This document shows, piece after piece, positions 17,435 through 26,486 of a stretch of 64,000 nucleotides of DNA. Made by a program: the position numbers and the translations under genes. How positions within the stretch are numbered: the stretch's first letter is position 1; the number at the start of each line of letters is the position of its first letter. The notes beneath the pieces are model-generated. The model ran no database searches. It was given only the letters and a program-made list of their open reading frames with translations, and had not been told where the DNA came from. The DNA lies in assembly GCF_001613145.1 (NCBI RefSeq), contig NZ_BDBU01000003.1, positions 1 to 64,000 on the forward strand, written 5' to 3'. Origin of the DNA: Nocardia jejuensis NBRC 103114. Its GTDB lineage: Bacteria; Actinomycetota; Actinomycetes; Mycobacteriales; Mycobacteriaceae.

Positions 17435-17453
17435 CACGACACAAGATGTCGTG
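17435..17453. promoter_or_regulatory. Operator in the WYL regulator / NTF2-like divergent gap
   Basis: CACGACA-caaga-TGTCGTG is a perfect inverted repeat of 7-bp arms with a 5-base spacer, placed between the two divergent start codons. Confidence 0.75.
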
Positions 17454-17475
17454 ATTGCTCGAGAGGCTTGGACGC

Positions 17476-17832
17476 ATGACAAACAAGATCAAGGCCACCG
17501 ACCCGAACGACCTGGGCAAGTTCTTCATCGAGCGCGCCAACGCCAAAGACGTGGACGGCCTGGTCGCGCTCTACGAGCCCGACGCGGTTCTGGCGTTCCC
17601 CCCGGGCAGCCTGGCCACCGGCCACGCCGAAATCCGCAAGGTTTACGAGCAATTCGTCGCCTTCGCCCCGGAGCTGTCCCCCAGCACCCAGCACCCGGCT
17701 CTGATCAACGGTGATCTCGCACTGACCGCGGCGACCCTCGACAACGGAGAGATCACCGTCGAAATCGCCCGCCGCCAACCCGACGGCTCCTGGCTCTGGA
17801 GCGTGGATCAGCCCAACATCATCGCGTTCTGA
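17476..17832 (+). CDS. NTF2/SnoaL-like small protein
   Basis: A 118-residue protein starting at ATG 17476. The sequence KFFIERANAKDVDGLVALYEPDAVLAFPPGSLATGHAEIRKVYEQF is typical of the NTF2-like (SnoaL, DUF4440) fold: two helices, a cavity and a curved sheet that ends SWLWSVDQPNIIAF. Members are small-molecule cyclases, isomerases or stress-related binding proteins, and nothing here fixes the ligand. It is divergent from, and probably regulated by, the WYL protein. Two hairpins follow the stop. Confidence 0.8.
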   Translation: MTNKIKATDPNDLGKFFIERANAKDVDGLVALYEPDAVLAFPPGSLATGHAEIRKVYEQFVAFAPELSPSTQHPALINGDLALTAATLDNGEITVEIARRQPDGSWLWSVDQPNIIAF

Positions 17833-17836
17833 CGCG

Positions 17837-17868
17837 GGTGCGGGCACGCCCGAGTGTGTGCCCGCACC
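17837..17868 (+). terminator. Terminator just after the NTF2-like gene
   Basis: An 11-bp stem (GGTGCGGGCAC / GTGCCCGCACC) with a 10-base loop begins 5 bases after the stop codon. Confidence 0.75.
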
Positions 17869-17930
17869 ATGTCCGTACCTGTTCACTCCACCGGTATGCC
17901 CAGGGTCGCTCGCCGCGCGGCGAACATGAC

Positions 17931-17961
17931 TGTGGCCCCGAGCATTCCGCTCGGGGCCACA
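17931..17961. terminator. Second hairpin between converging NTF2-like and PEBP genes
   Basis: A 13-bp perfect stem (TGTGGCCCCGAGC / GCTCGGGGCCACA) with a 5-base loop, flanked by a short extra pairing (GAACA / TGTTC). It can stop transcription from either side. Confidence 0.75.
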
Positions 17962-17986
17962 TGTTCAGGACTACGGGTTGGCCGGC

Positions 17987-18523
17987 TCAGTGCTGCTCGT
18001 GGGTGCCGATCAGCGTGGCGCGCCCGATCGCGTTCACGAACAGGTTGAAGCCCAGGTACGCCGGGGAGGCGTTCTCGTCGACCTCGAGTCGTTCCACGCC
18101 GACCGCGTGCACGACCACGAAGTAGCGGTGCGCGCCGTGTCCGGCGGGCGGGAACGCCCCGGTGTACTCGTGCAGGCCCGCGTCGTTGCCGAGCGCGATC
18201 GCACCGGCGGGCAGCGTGCCGCCCGCGCTGCCCTGACCGGTTTCCAGGCTGGTCGTGGTCGCCGGAATGTTGGCCACCACCCAGTGCCAGAAGCCCGAGG
18301 CGGTGGGTGCGTCGGGGTCGTACACGGTGACCGCGAAACTCTTGGTCTCGGCCGGGAACCCGGACCAGCTCAGCTGCGGGGAGATGTCCTTGCCGCCTGC
18401 TCCGCCCTGCGCGCTGACCTGATCCAGGTGCAGCGGCTCGCCCTCACTGATATCGGTGGAGGTGAGGGTGAATTCGGGCAGCGCGGGCAGTGCGGCGTAC
18501 GGGTTGTACGAGTAGTCGGGCAC
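17987..18523 (-). CDS. YbhB/YbcL-family PEBP protein (Rv2140c-like)
   Basis: The 178-residue cytosolic protein starts at GTG 18523 after AAGGAC. It has the phosphatidylethanolamine-binding protein signature: [41 protein letters not shown], with the conserved Asp-Pro-Asp-Ala-Pro ligand-site loop, and [12 protein letters not shown]. PEBPs bind anionic groups of lipids or small molecules. The length and position next to an M20 dipeptidase gene match Rv2140c (TB18.6) and Rv2141c in M. tuberculosis, as remembered. It is 19 bases downstream of the dipeptidase and in the same direction. Confidence 0.9.
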   Translation of the reverse strand: MPDYSYNPYAALPALPEFTLTSTDISEGEPLHLDQVSAQGGAGGKDISPQLSWSGFPAETKSFAVTVYDPDAPTASGFWHWVVANIPATTTSLETGQGSAGGTLPAGAIALGNDAGLHEYTGAFPPAGHGAHRYFVVVHAVGVERLEVDENASPAYLGFNLFVNAIGRATLIGTHEQH

Positions 18524-18542
18524 GGTGCGTCCTTTCGATGAG

Positions 18543-19892
18543 TCAGCTGTGCAGTAGGAAGTGTTCCAGCACGCGGGTGCCGAATTCGAGGGACTCCACC
18601 GGGACTCGCTCGTCCACGCCGTGGAACAATGCGGTGAAGTCCAATTCGGGCGGCAGTTGCAGCGGAGCGAACCCGAAGCAGCGGATTCCCAAGCGCGCGA
18701 ACGCCTTCGCGTCGGTGCCGCCGGACAGCATGTAGGGCACGGTGCGCCCCTGCGGATCGTGCGCGAGGATCGCCTCGTTCATGGCGTCGACCAGATGCCC
18801 GTCGAAAGTCGTTTCGTACGAGTCGAGTTTGGTGATCCACTCCCTTTCCACGTCGGGTCCGATGAGCGCGTCCACCTCCTTCTCGAACTCGGCCTGACGA
18901 CCCGGCACCACCCGGCAGTCCACCACGGCCTCGGCGATCTGCGGGATCACGTTGGCCTTGTAACCGGCCTGCAGCATGGTCGGATTGGCGGTGTCGCGCA
19001 GCGTCGCGCCGATGATGCGCGAAATGGTGCCCAGCTTGGCCAGCTGGCCCTCGATATCGGGTCCGGTGGGATCGAATTCGAGCCCGGACTCCTGCGAGAC
19101 CGCGGCCAGGAACTCGGCCACCGAATCGGACACCACCAGCGGGAAGGTGTGGGTGCCCAGCCGGGCCACGGCCTGGGCCAGGATGGTGACCGCGTTGTCC
19201 TCGTGCAGGAACGAGCCGTGCCCGGCACGGGCCTTGGCGCGCAAGCGCATCCAGCCCAGCCCCTTCTCGGCGGTCTCCACCAGATACAGGCGGCGATCGG
19301 TGCCGTCGGGGCGCGGCACGGTCAGGGAGAACCCGCCGACCTCACCGACCGCCTCGCTGATGCCGGCGAACAGATCGGGCCGGTTGTCGACCAGCCACTG
19401 CGAGCCCCAGCGCCCGCCGTTCTCCTCATCGGCCAGGAACGCCCAGACGATATCGCGCGGCGGCACGGTGCCTTCGATCTTGAACTGCCGGGCGATGGCC
19501 AGCATCATGCCGACCATGTCCTTCATGTCGACCGCGCCGCGCCCCCAGACGTAACCGTCGCGCACCGCTCCGGAGAACGGATGCACGCTCCAGTCGTCGG
19601 CCTGGGCGGGCACCACGTCCAGATGCCCGTGCATCATCAGCGCGCCACGGCTCGAATCCGCGCCTTTGAGTCGCGCGAAGACGTTGCCGCGCCCGGGCGC
19701 GCCGGACTCGACGTATTCGGTGGTGTAGCCGGCCTGTTGCAGTTGATCGGCGACCCATTGCGCGCATTCGCGCTCGCCCTTGGTCGTTTCCAGTTCGCCG
19801 GTATTGGAGGTGTCGAACCGGATCAGCTCACTGACCAGGTTCACCACTTCCGACACGGCGCGGGAGGTGCGGGTTTCGGCGGTTTCGGACAC
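18543..19892 (-). CDS. M20 family metallopeptidase (Rv2141c-like dipeptidase)
   Basis: The 449-residue protein starts at GTG 19892, preceded by AAGGGGG. Di-zinc M20 motifs are in order: [19 protein letters not shown] (His and Asp ligands), [15 protein letters not shown] (bridging Asp), [14 protein letters not shown] (catalytic Glu pair), and a C-terminal [22 protein letters not shown] with the late His near FHGVDERV. The lid domain lies between. It should hydrolyse small peptides or acylated amino acids in the cytosol. It forms a two-gene unit with the PEBP gene, as in mycobacteria. Confidence 0.92.
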   Translation of the reverse strand: MSETAETRTSRAVSEVVNLVSELIRFDTSNTGELETTKGERECAQWVADQLQQAGYTTEYVESGAPGRGNVFARLKGADSSRGALMMHGHLDVVPAQADDWSVHPFSGAVRDGYVWGRGAVDMKDMVGMMLAIARQFKIEGTVPPRDIVWAFLADEENGGRWGSQWLVDNRPDLFAGISEAVGEVGGFSLTVPRPDGTDRRLYLVETAEKGLGWMRLRAKARAGHGSFLHEDNAVTILAQAVARLGTHTFPLVVSDSVAEFLAAVSQESGLEFDPTGPDIEGQLAKLGTISRIIGATLRDTANPTMLQAGYKANVIPQIAEAVVDCRVVPGRQAEFEKEVDALIGPDVEREWITKLDSYETTFDGHLVDAMNEAILAHDPQGRTVPYMLSGGTDAKAFARLGIRCFGFAPLQLPPELDFTALFHGVDERVPVESLEFGTRVLEHFLLHS

Positions 19893-20110
19893 GCCCCCTT
19901 TCCTACCACTTTCCCCGGGGACGCCGACCGGGCACGGCCGCGAGGACACCTCCCGACCGCAGGTAGGTCGCGGTGGTGCGGGTTGGAATCAGCGATCACG
20001 CATTGCTCACGGCGCAGCGTCACCCGACGTCCTGTGCGCTGCACCGCCACAAGTGCCTTCGGAGTTCGGTACCCACCGCAGCGTCCGGAGCGCGGCAACC
20101 CGACGCGTCC

Positions 20111-21328
20111 TCAGCGCAGCACCCGCATGGTCGCGACCAGGGTACTCAGCAGCGAGTCCAGGCGCTGATCACTGATCCGGCGCTCGAGCACATCGGGATT
20201 GAGCCGGGTCGAGCCCGCCCACAGCTCGCCGAATCGAGCCTGCACGTCGACGTCGGTGGCCGCGAGCACCCACAGCAGCGGCGGCCACAACCGAGCGGCT
20301 TGAGCGATCGCGGGCAGGGTGATCAGCGTCGCGGTGTCGAGCTGCGAGAGCTGCGCCCCGGCCACCCGGCGGATCTCGGCCGGGGTGCGCGCGATCGGTT
20401 CGAGCACTCCGCGCCACAGCGCGATCTCACTGCTGCCGTCGAGCGCGGCGACGAGTGTGTCGGCCACCTCCCCCATCACCGGGTTGAGCGCGAGGCGGGT
20501 CAGCGCGGCCGGGCTCAACTGTCCGATGAAGCGCAGCAGATCCGCGGTGGCGTCCGCGCCCAGGAACGTCGTGACCAGATCGGCGATGGCCGAGGGCGGT
20601 GCGACCGCGAACAGGATGTCCCCGACCGCGGCGATCACATCGGGCTGACATCGCGCGAAGACCGACAGCGCCGCCAAGCGCAGTTCCTTGGACCCGTCGA
20701 GCACCGTGCCCAGCATCGCGGGCAGGCGCTGTCCGGACCCGGCCAGCAGCTGGCGCACCACGGCGCTGACGCTCTCCCCCGAGTACGCGTAGGAGGCCGA
20801 ACGAATCAGCCCCTCGTCGTCCGGGACGCCCGCTTCGACCGCGGCCACGAGTTCCGGTGTGGCATAGGCGAGGAACGGTCCGGCGGTGATGTAGTCCCGT
20901 CGGCGCAGCAGTTCGTTGATGATGGCGATCACCGGTTCGGCGGGTGCGTCGTCCGCGAGCTGCCCGACCGTGCGCGGATCCAGATACGGTGCGCAGTCCG
21001 CCGCGTAGTTCACCTCCATGCGCTGCACCGCATCGACTGCCACCTTGCGGTGCTGCACGCCGACCGCGCCCGCGGCCCGCCCGGTCATGGCCGGCGGGAC
21101 CATGCGTTGCACGATGGGCAGCGAGATGCGCAGCGGAATGAGGGGCACCAGCTTGCTGATGCGTTCGAAGACCGGGCCGTGCTGATCGAAGAGCGTGCCG
21201 GACATGCGTTCTTGCAGTTCGTGTAATCGATGCGGTCCGAGCTTCTCGAGATGCGCGAGGCGCTCGACCGGGACGTGCAGGGTGCGGGCCAGGAGGATGA
21301 GTTGGGCCCGGGTCACCAGATCGGTCAT
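20111..21328 (-). CDS. Unknown helical protein, 405 residues, paralogue 1
   Basis: An all-helical, Ala/Leu-rich protein with no signal peptide or clear membrane helix, although [19 protein letters not shown] is hydrophobic enough to associate with a membrane. Repeated segments of about 35-40 residues after residue 120 ([60 protein letters not shown]) suggest a HEAT-like solenoid. The paralogue at 27851-29068 has the same length and is clearly similar throughout. The opening [18 protein letters not shown] resembles a small DNA- or protein-binding helix pair. I do not recognise the family. Unlike its paralogue, it has no small companion gene upstream. Confidence 0.75.
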   Translation of the reverse strand: MTDLVTRAQLILLARTLHVPVERLAHLEKLGPHRLHELQERMSGTLFDQHGPVFERISKLVPLIPLRISLPIVQRMVPPAMTGRAAGAVGVQHRKVAVDAVQRMEVNYAADCAPYLDPRTVGQLADDAPAEPVIAIINELLRRRDYITAGPFLAYATPELVAAVEAGVPDDEGLIRSASYAYSGESVSAVVRQLLAGSGQRLPAMLGTVLDGSKELRLAALSVFARCQPDVIAAVGDILFAVAPPSAIADLVTTFLGADATADLLRFIGQLSPAALTRLALNPVMGEVADTLVAALDGSSEIALWRGVLEPIARTPAEIRRVAGAQLSQLDTATLITLPAIAQAARLWPPLLWVLAATDVDVQARFGELWAGSTRLNPDVLERRISDQRLDSLLSTLVATMRVLR

Positions 21329-21508
21329 AGGGTCGCCCGGCTCGCGATCGTCCAGCTATGGTCGAGTTCGGCTGCGCCAGGCATCTTTTCCTCGTTCCTC
21401 AGGTGTCCGAGACGGGACGACCCGAATTCGACCGCCCATCATAGAGGCGAGGATGGGACAATTGGCGCGAAAAGTGCAGAGTCCCTGTACACCGTTAGGA
21501 TGCGGGCC

Positions 21509-22438
21509 ATGAGTCATCCCCCGGGTTGGTACCCCGAAGGTCCAGGATCCACCGTGCTGCGTTGGTGGGACGGCAGCCAATGGACGAATCACACCCAGCC
21601 CCAACAGCAGTCGGCCCCGCAGCAGCAACCGGTGGCGCAGCAGCAGTACGCGCAGCAGCAACAGGGTCAGCAGCACGCGCGACAGCAGTATGCCCAGCAG
21701 GGCGGACAGCAGCAGTACGGTCAGCACCGCGGTGATGCCAGCCCGTGGGAGCTCGAGGTCGGCAGTGCGAACAATCCGGCCGATATCCAGCGCCAAGTGC
21801 AGCAGCAGGCCGGGGTGGGAGCCACCCAGCGCGGCGGCGGCACCGTGTTCACCGAGCCGATCCTGGTGGTGAACCAGAAGGTCAAGCTCATCGAGATGTC
21901 CAACGAGTACGGGGTTTTCGATCAGCACGGCGGCCAGATCGGGGCGGTCGTGGAGGTCGGGCAGAGCGCGCTGAAGAAGGCCGTGCGCTTCATGTCCAGC
22001 TACGACCAGTTCATGACGCACAAGCTCGAGGTGCGCGACGCGCACGGGCAGACCATGCTGCGGATCACCCGCCCGGCCAAGGTGTTCAAGTCCAAGTTCC
22101 TGCTCGAGCACGGCAATGGTCAGCCGATCGGGGAGATCGTGCAGGAGAACATGATCGGCAAGATCAACTTCGCCTTCGTTGTCGGCGGGCAGCAGATCGG
22201 CGGCATCCGCGCCGAGAACTGGCGGGCCTGGAACTTCATGATCCACGACCACACCGGTCAGGAGGTCGCCCGCATCACCAAGACGTGGGAGGGCCTGCTC
22301 AAGAACATGTTCACCACCGCCGACAACTATGTCGTGCAGATCCACCGGCAACTGCCGCAGCCGCTGCTGGCCATGGTGGTCGCCTCGGGCCTGGCGATCG
22401 ACACCGCGCTCAAGCAGGACTCGCGCGGCTGGGGCTGA
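21509..22438 (+). CDS. DUF2510–phospholipid scramblase-like protein with Gln-rich linker
   Basis: The 309-residue protein (ATG 21509; ATG 21500 is also possible) begins with a DUF2510 motif, [26 protein letters not shown] linker of about 50 residues, roughly half Gln, follows. From about residue 110 is a scramblase/LURP-one fold ([69 protein letters not shown]), ending in a hydrophobic helix ([17 protein letters not shown]). DUF2510 often precedes membrane domains in actinobacteria. A membrane-surface role is likely; lipid scrambling is not established for bacterial members. Confidence 0.85.
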   Translation: MSHPPGWYPEGPGSTVLRWWDGSQWTNHTQPQQQSAPQQQPVAQQQYAQQQQGQQHARQQYAQQGGQQQYGQHRGDASPWELEVGSANNPADIQRQVQQQAGVGATQRGGGTVFTEPILVVNQKVKLIEMSNEYGVFDQHGGQIGAVVEVGQSALKKAVRFMSSYDQFMTHKLEVRDAHGQTMLRITRPAKVFKSKFLLEHGNGQPIGEIVQENMIGKINFAFVVGGQQIGGIRAENWRAWNFMIHDHTGQEVARITKTWEGLLKNMFTTADNYVVQIHRQLPQPLLAMVVASGLAIDTALKQDSRGWG

Positions 22439-22456
22439 TCCGCCACCCGCGACAGA

Positions 22457-22482
22457 CCGGTCCGGCACGCGCGCCGGACCGG
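22457..22482 (+). terminator. Terminator after the scramblase-like gene
   Basis: A 10-bp perfect stem (CCGGTCCGGC / GCCGGACCGG) with a 6-base loop starts 18 bases after the stop. Confidence 0.75.
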
Positions 22483-22543
22483 CGCAAGCGGCACGCAAGC
22501 AGGTGCAAGGGCCGGGTAATCACGGCCCGTCACAGTCGTATTC

Positions 22544-24085
22544 ATGAACGAGACACACGATGTGGTGGTGGTCGGAGCCGGACCCGTCGGCCTGATGCTG
22601 GCCTGCGAGCTGCGACTGGCCGGGGCGGACGTCCTGGTCGTCGAGCGCCTCACCGAACCCGACCTCACCATCAAAGCGGGCGCGATCAACGTGCCCACCG
22701 CGCAGGCGCTGTACCGGCGCGGGCTGCTGCCCGAGATCCGCGCGGTCCAGGACGACGCCTTCGCTCGATTCGCCGAGTTCCGCCGCCGCGCAGGGCATTC
22801 CGATGCGCCCATACCCCCCGTGCGCCCGGATCGACGGCCCGCGGTCGGGCACTTCGCGGGCATCATGATCGATCCGGGCGCCATCGACTTCGAGGATCCC
22901 GCCTTCGCCGGAGCCGGGCCCGCCGCCGAGGTCTTCTTCGTCCCGCAGCAGGCCATCGAGTCGATCCTGGCCCGGCGCGCGGCCGAACTCGATGTTCCGG
23001 TCCGGCGCGGAGTGGACGTGACGGGACTCTGGGACGAGGGCGACACCGTCACCGTCCGCTGCGGCGACAGCCTGGTCGACGCGCGATGGGTCGTCGGCTG
23101 CGACGGCGGGCGCAGCACCGTGCGCAAGCTCGCCGGCTTCGAGTTCCCCGGCCTGGACGCGGAGATCACCGGGCACCAGGCCATGGTCGAGATGACCGGA
23201 ACCGAAGGGCTGCAACCCGGCTGGAACACCACCGCGACCGGCATCTACGCACACGGCCCGCTGCCCGGCCGCTTCCTGACCGTCGAGCTCGACGGCCCGC
23301 CCGCGGACCGAGACGCCCCGGTCACCGCGCTCGAACTGCAGACCAGCCTGCGCAAGGTCTCCGGAGTTCCGGTGCAGATCACCGCCGTGCACTCGGCGAC
23401 TCGGTTCACCGACAACACTCGCCAGGTCCCGGACTACCGCAGGGGCCGGGTCCTGCTGGCGGGCGATGCCGCGCACGTGCACTCCCCGTTCGGCGGGCAG
23501 GGGCTCAACCTCGGCATCGGCGATGCGGTGAACCTGGGCTGGAAGCTGGCGGCCGTCGTGCGCGGCACGGCCCCCGAATCGCTCGTCGACACCTACAGCG
23601 CCGAACGCCACCCGATCGGCGCCTGGGTGCTGGAGTGGACCCGGGCTCAGATCGCCCTCATGCGACTCGACCCGCGCAGCAAGGCATTACGCGCCGTGGC
23701 CGCCGAACTGCTGGCCACCCCCGACGCCGCCACCGAGATCTTCAAGAGGATCTCCGGCGTCCTGCACCGCTACGACCTCGGCGGCACACACCCCTTGGTC
23801 GGCGCGTGCGCCCCCGACCTCGATCTGGCCGACGGCACTCGCCTGGGCGAGCACTTCACCCCCGGCGGAGCGGTCCTGCTGGACCTGACCGACTCCCCCG
23901 CCCTGCGCACCGCCGCCGCCCCCTGGTCCGGTCGGGTCCGGGTGCTCACGACCAAAACCGCTGAGCCGAACACCCTTTCGGCCCTGCTGGTCCGCCCCGA
24001 CGGCGTCGCCGCCTGGGCCTCGGACGACACCGGAACGGCGGGCCTGAGCACCGCCCTCACCCGCTGGTTCGGTCCCGCCGCCTGA
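22544..24085 (+). CDS. FAD-dependent aromatic monooxygenase (PHBH fold), copy 1
   Basis: The 513-residue class A flavoprotein has the dinucleotide motif VVVVGAGPVGLMLACELRLAGADVLVVER, the DG motif [19 protein letters not shown], and the second FAD motif [35 protein letters not shown]. The C-terminal thioredoxin-like domain of phenol or polyketide hydroxylases (LLDLTDSPALRTAAAPW, VLVRPDGVAAWAS) follows. It uses NAD(P)H and O2 to hydroxylate an aromatic substrate. No ribosome site precedes the ATG. It is related in layout to the monooxygenase at 54709-56136 but has different neighbours. An HxlR regulator lies downstream, converging on it. Confidence 0.92.
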   Translation: MNETHDVVVVGAGPVGLMLACELRLAGADVLVVERLTEPDLTIKAGAINVPTAQALYRRGLLPEIRAVQDDAFARFAEFRRRAGHSDAPIPPVRPDRRPAVGHFAGIMIDPGAIDFEDPAFAGAGPAAEVFFVPQQAIESILARRAAELDVPVRRGVDVTGLWDEGDTVTVRCGDSLVDARWVVGCDGGRSTVRKLAGFEFPGLDAEITGHQAMVEMTGTEGLQPGWNTTATGIYAHGPLPGRFLTVELDGPPADRDAPVTALELQTSLRKVSGVPVQITAVHSATRFTDNTRQVPDYRRGRVLLAGDAAHVHSPFGGQGLNLGIGDAVNLGWKLAAVVRGTAPESLVDTYSAERHPIGAWVLEWTRAQIALMRLDPRSKALRAVAAELLATPDAATEIFKRISGVLHRYDLGGTHPLVGACAPDLDLADGTRLGEHFTPGGAVLLDLTDSPALRTAAAPWSGRVRVLTTKTAEPNTLSALLVRPDGVAAWASDDTGTAGLSTALTRWFGPAA

Positions 24086-24308
24086 CCGCCTCCAACCGAC
24101 CCGCGATGCGCGCCGCCTCGGCGGCGCTGGGCAGGATCGGATGCGCCCGGGCGGATCGCCGGTCGGCCCGTCCGAGGGACGTCCGGGCAATCGGGCGTCG
24201 CCCCGGCCGCACGAGTCGAGTCGGCATGCGGTGCGTGACTGCGCCGCATGCCATTTCGAGTCGCACCGCGTCTCACCCGGTGAGGTGCTCGACCCGTTCC
24301 GCACCGAT

Positions 24309-24632
24309 TCACATCATCCGCCGTGACCCCCACTCACCGAGCGAGCCCAGAGCCGCGTTCAGCGCGTGCCCTTCCTCGGTGAGGGAGTATTCGACGCGCG
24401 GCGGGATCTCCGCGTAGACCTCCCGATGCAGGATTCCGTCCGCGGCCAGCTCACGCAGATGCTCGTTGAGCATCTTTTCCGACACCCCGGGCAGTCCGCG
24501 TCGCAATTCACCGAACCGTCGAACGCCGTGCTCGTGCAACTCCCACAGAATGAGCACCTTCCACTTACCGCCCACCACGTCCATGGCGGCATCGATGCCG
24601 CAGTAGTACGGCCCGTGTCTCTTCGCGCCCAT
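24309..24632 (-). CDS. HxlR-family transcriptional regulator
   Basis: The 107-residue winged-helix protein starts at ATG 24632 (MGAKRHGPYYCG; an earlier start at 24668 is less likely). The HxlR core includes the conserved N-terminal Cys in YYCGIDAAMDVVGGKWKVLILWELHEHGVRRFGELRRGLPGVSEKMLNEHLRELAADG and the wing VYAEIPPRVEYSLTEEG. Family members often sense electrophiles or oxidants through that Cys and control adjacent oxidoreductases. Candidate targets are the gene at 24902 and the imine-reductase-like gene, upstream of which an AAGTACCC inverted repeat sits. Confidence 0.92.
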   Translation of the reverse strand: MGAKRHGPYYCGIDAAMDVVGGKWKVLILWELHEHGVRRFGELRRGLPGVSEKMLNEHLRELAADGILHREVYAEIPPRVEYSLTEEGHALNAALGSLGEWGSRRMM

Positions 24633-24901
24633 CACCCGTCCTCGTCGATAGTGCTGTCCCGCATGCAACGTTTCTCATCCAACGCCGCGTCGATCACCCC
24701 TGATTCCAGCGCGCGCCACAGGGTTGTCGATCGGTGAGTGAACGGCACCTCTGCCGTGTCGACGACCGGTGATCGCACACCCCGAGCTATCGGGCTCTGC
24801 GATCGCAGATCAGCTGTTCCCGACCGCCGGTATGTTCTCCGGAATCGCCTCTGCGCAGGTTCGCCGGATGACATGCTGCACACGACGCGAAGGGGAAGAC
24901 G

Positions 24902-25270
24902 ATGCCTGAGAACACATCCGGCACCGAGGGGCTGGTGCGCTACCGAGTCTCGATTCTGGTCGAGATGCCCGACGGCGAAGACGAGATCGCTTTCAACGCC
25001 TACGGCCCCGTACTGCCCAGAACCGGCGAGCGGCTCGAAATCGACGGTGTGCCGGGCGAAGCGCTCTCGGTCCTGATCACCGGCGTCGATCACCAGTGGT
25101 ATCTCTCCGGCGGTGGCGTCGACAAGCCGGCGGTCACGGTAGCCGGAGAGATAGCCGACTCCTACGGCCACGAACTCGCACAGCGCCTCGTCAACGACCC
25201 TGGCGCCCTGAAGGCCTGGGTCAGCAACTTCCCCTACCTCGAACCGGTCGACTTCGCCCGAGCGCTCTGA
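24902..25270 (+). CDS. Unknown small acidic protein
   Basis: The 122-residue protein starts at ATG 24902 after AAGGGGAAG. The N-terminal half is beta-rich (VRYRVSILVEMPDGEDEIAFNAYGPVLPRTGERLEIDGVPGEALSVLITGVDHQWYL), which could be a small barrel. The C-terminal third is helical (EIADSYGHELAQRLVNDPGALKAWVSNFPYL). No catalytic motif or targeting signal is visible and I do not recognise the family. It is divergent from hxlR across 269 bases and points towards the imine-reductase-like gene. Confidence 0.6.
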   Translation: MPENTSGTEGLVRYRVSILVEMPDGEDEIAFNAYGPVLPRTGERLEIDGVPGEALSVLITGVDHQWYLSGGGVDKPAVTVAGEIADSYGHELAQRLVNDPGALKAWVSNFPYLEPVDFARAL

Positions 25271-25396
25271 GCGCCACTCTCCGGCGCGCCGGTTCTCGAC
25301 CATCGCGTTCGGTCCCGGTCTGTGGGACGCGCGAGCGGACATTGCTGACCGCGCCCGCCGGGTGACGGCGTGTGAGCTCGATGCTGACGAAAAGGT

Positions 25397-25423
25397 AAGT
25401 ACCCGAGAAAATAGTGGGTACTT
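25397..25423. promoter_or_regulatory. Inverted-repeat operator upstream of the imine-reductase-like gene
   Basis: AAGTACCC and GGGTACTT form perfect 8-bp arms around an 11-base AT-rich spacer, ending 78 bases before the start at 25502. Split GTACC/GGTAC arms of this kind are what I would expect for an HxlR or MarR dimer. Confidence 0.65.
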
Positions 25424-25501
25424 GTGGCACCACCTGCCCTGGAGCACTCTCGATTGCGGCGCGCCGAGCGAATCGGAATCGAGTGACAGGGAGTTGTTTT
25501 C

Positions 25502-26371
25502 ATGACCGGCAATCAGCACAGTGCGGTGACCGTGCTCGGCCTCGGTGCGATGGGGCAGGCGCTGGCGACTGCGCTCGTGACGGCGGGCGTACACACCACG
25601 GTGTGGAATCGCACAGGGGGCAAGGACGCGGATCTGGTTGCGGCGGGGGCTGTTTCGGCAGCCTCGGTCGGTGAGGCGATTCGCGGAGACGGGGTGATCG
25701 TCTCGGTGCTGCTTGATCACGGGTCGGTGCGCGAGACGCTCGAACCGGTCGCGGATCGGCTCTCGGGGCGGCAGTGGATCAACCTGACCAGCACCACCCC
25801 CGAGGAATCGCGGGAACTGGCGGCATGGGCCGCGACACATCGGATCGACTTCCTGGACGGCGGGATCATGGCCGTGCCGCCGATGATCGGGACCGAACAC
25901 GCGCGGATCCTCTACAGCGGGTCCGAGGCGGTGTTCGAACGGCACCGGCCCGCACTGGAACTGCTCGGGGCCGCCGAATACCACGGGACCGACGCCGGCA
26001 CAGCCGCATTGATCGACTTCGCGCTGCTGTCCGGCATGTACACGATGTTCGCGGGGTACTTCCACGGTGCGGCGATGGCCGGGACGGCGGGAATCAGCGC
26101 GTCGGATTTCGGTCGCCGCGCCGCGCACTGGATCACGGCGATGGCGCAGAGCCTGCCCGCCTACGGTGCGGTCATCGACTCCGGCGACTACCGCGCGCAG
26201 GTGCAGCATCTCGCGTTCCAGAACAGCGCCCTGGACGCGATAGTGCGGGCCAGCCACGAATGCGGCATCTCACCGGAACTCCTGGCCCCGGTCGCCCGGA
26301 TCGTGGATCGTCAGGTGCGCGACGGCCACGGAACCCAGGCGTTCGCGCGCACGATCGAGGCCCTGCGCTGA
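25502..26371 (+). CDS. Imine-reductase-like NAD(P)-dependent oxidoreductase
   Basis: The 289-residue member of the beta-hydroxyacid dehydrogenase/imine reductase superfamily has a Rossmann start VTVLGLGAMGQALATALVTAGVHTTVWNRTGGK, whose Arg after Asn suggests NADPH, the substrate-loop motif NLTSTTPEESRELAAWA, and FLDGGIMAVPPMIGTEHARILYSG, characteristic of imine reductases. The dimer-forming helical domain (GTAALIDFALLSGMYTMFAGYFHGAAMAG) follows. It has an AGGGAG ribosome site. The substrate is unknown. The operator at 25397-25423 suggests inducible expression. Confidence 0.88.
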   Translation: MTGNQHSAVTVLGLGAMGQALATALVTAGVHTTVWNRTGGKDADLVAAGAVSAASVGEAIRGDGVIVSVLLDHGSVRETLEPVADRLSGRQWINLTSTTPEESRELAAWAATHRIDFLDGGIMAVPPMIGTEHARILYSGSEAVFERHRPALELLGAAEYHGTDAGTAALIDFALLSGMYTMFAGYFHGAAMAGTAGISASDFGRRAAHWITAMAQSLPAYGAVIDSGDYRAQVQHLAFQNSALDAIVRASHECGISPELLAPVARIVDRQVRDGHGTQAFARTIEALR

Positions 26372-26486
26372 GGGCGCGCCGGGTCTCCGGCCCGGTTCCG
26401 CGGCCATATTGTGGCGCTCCCGTGCCAGATTTGGCCGCGGATATCTGTCGGACCCCGGCCTCGAGGACGTAGCGTGGAGAGTCCCG

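Noticed and set aside
24086..24308. Possible extra gene between monooxygenase 1 and hxlR
   Set aside because: Only Arg/Ala-rich random frames are open; no start site or motif.
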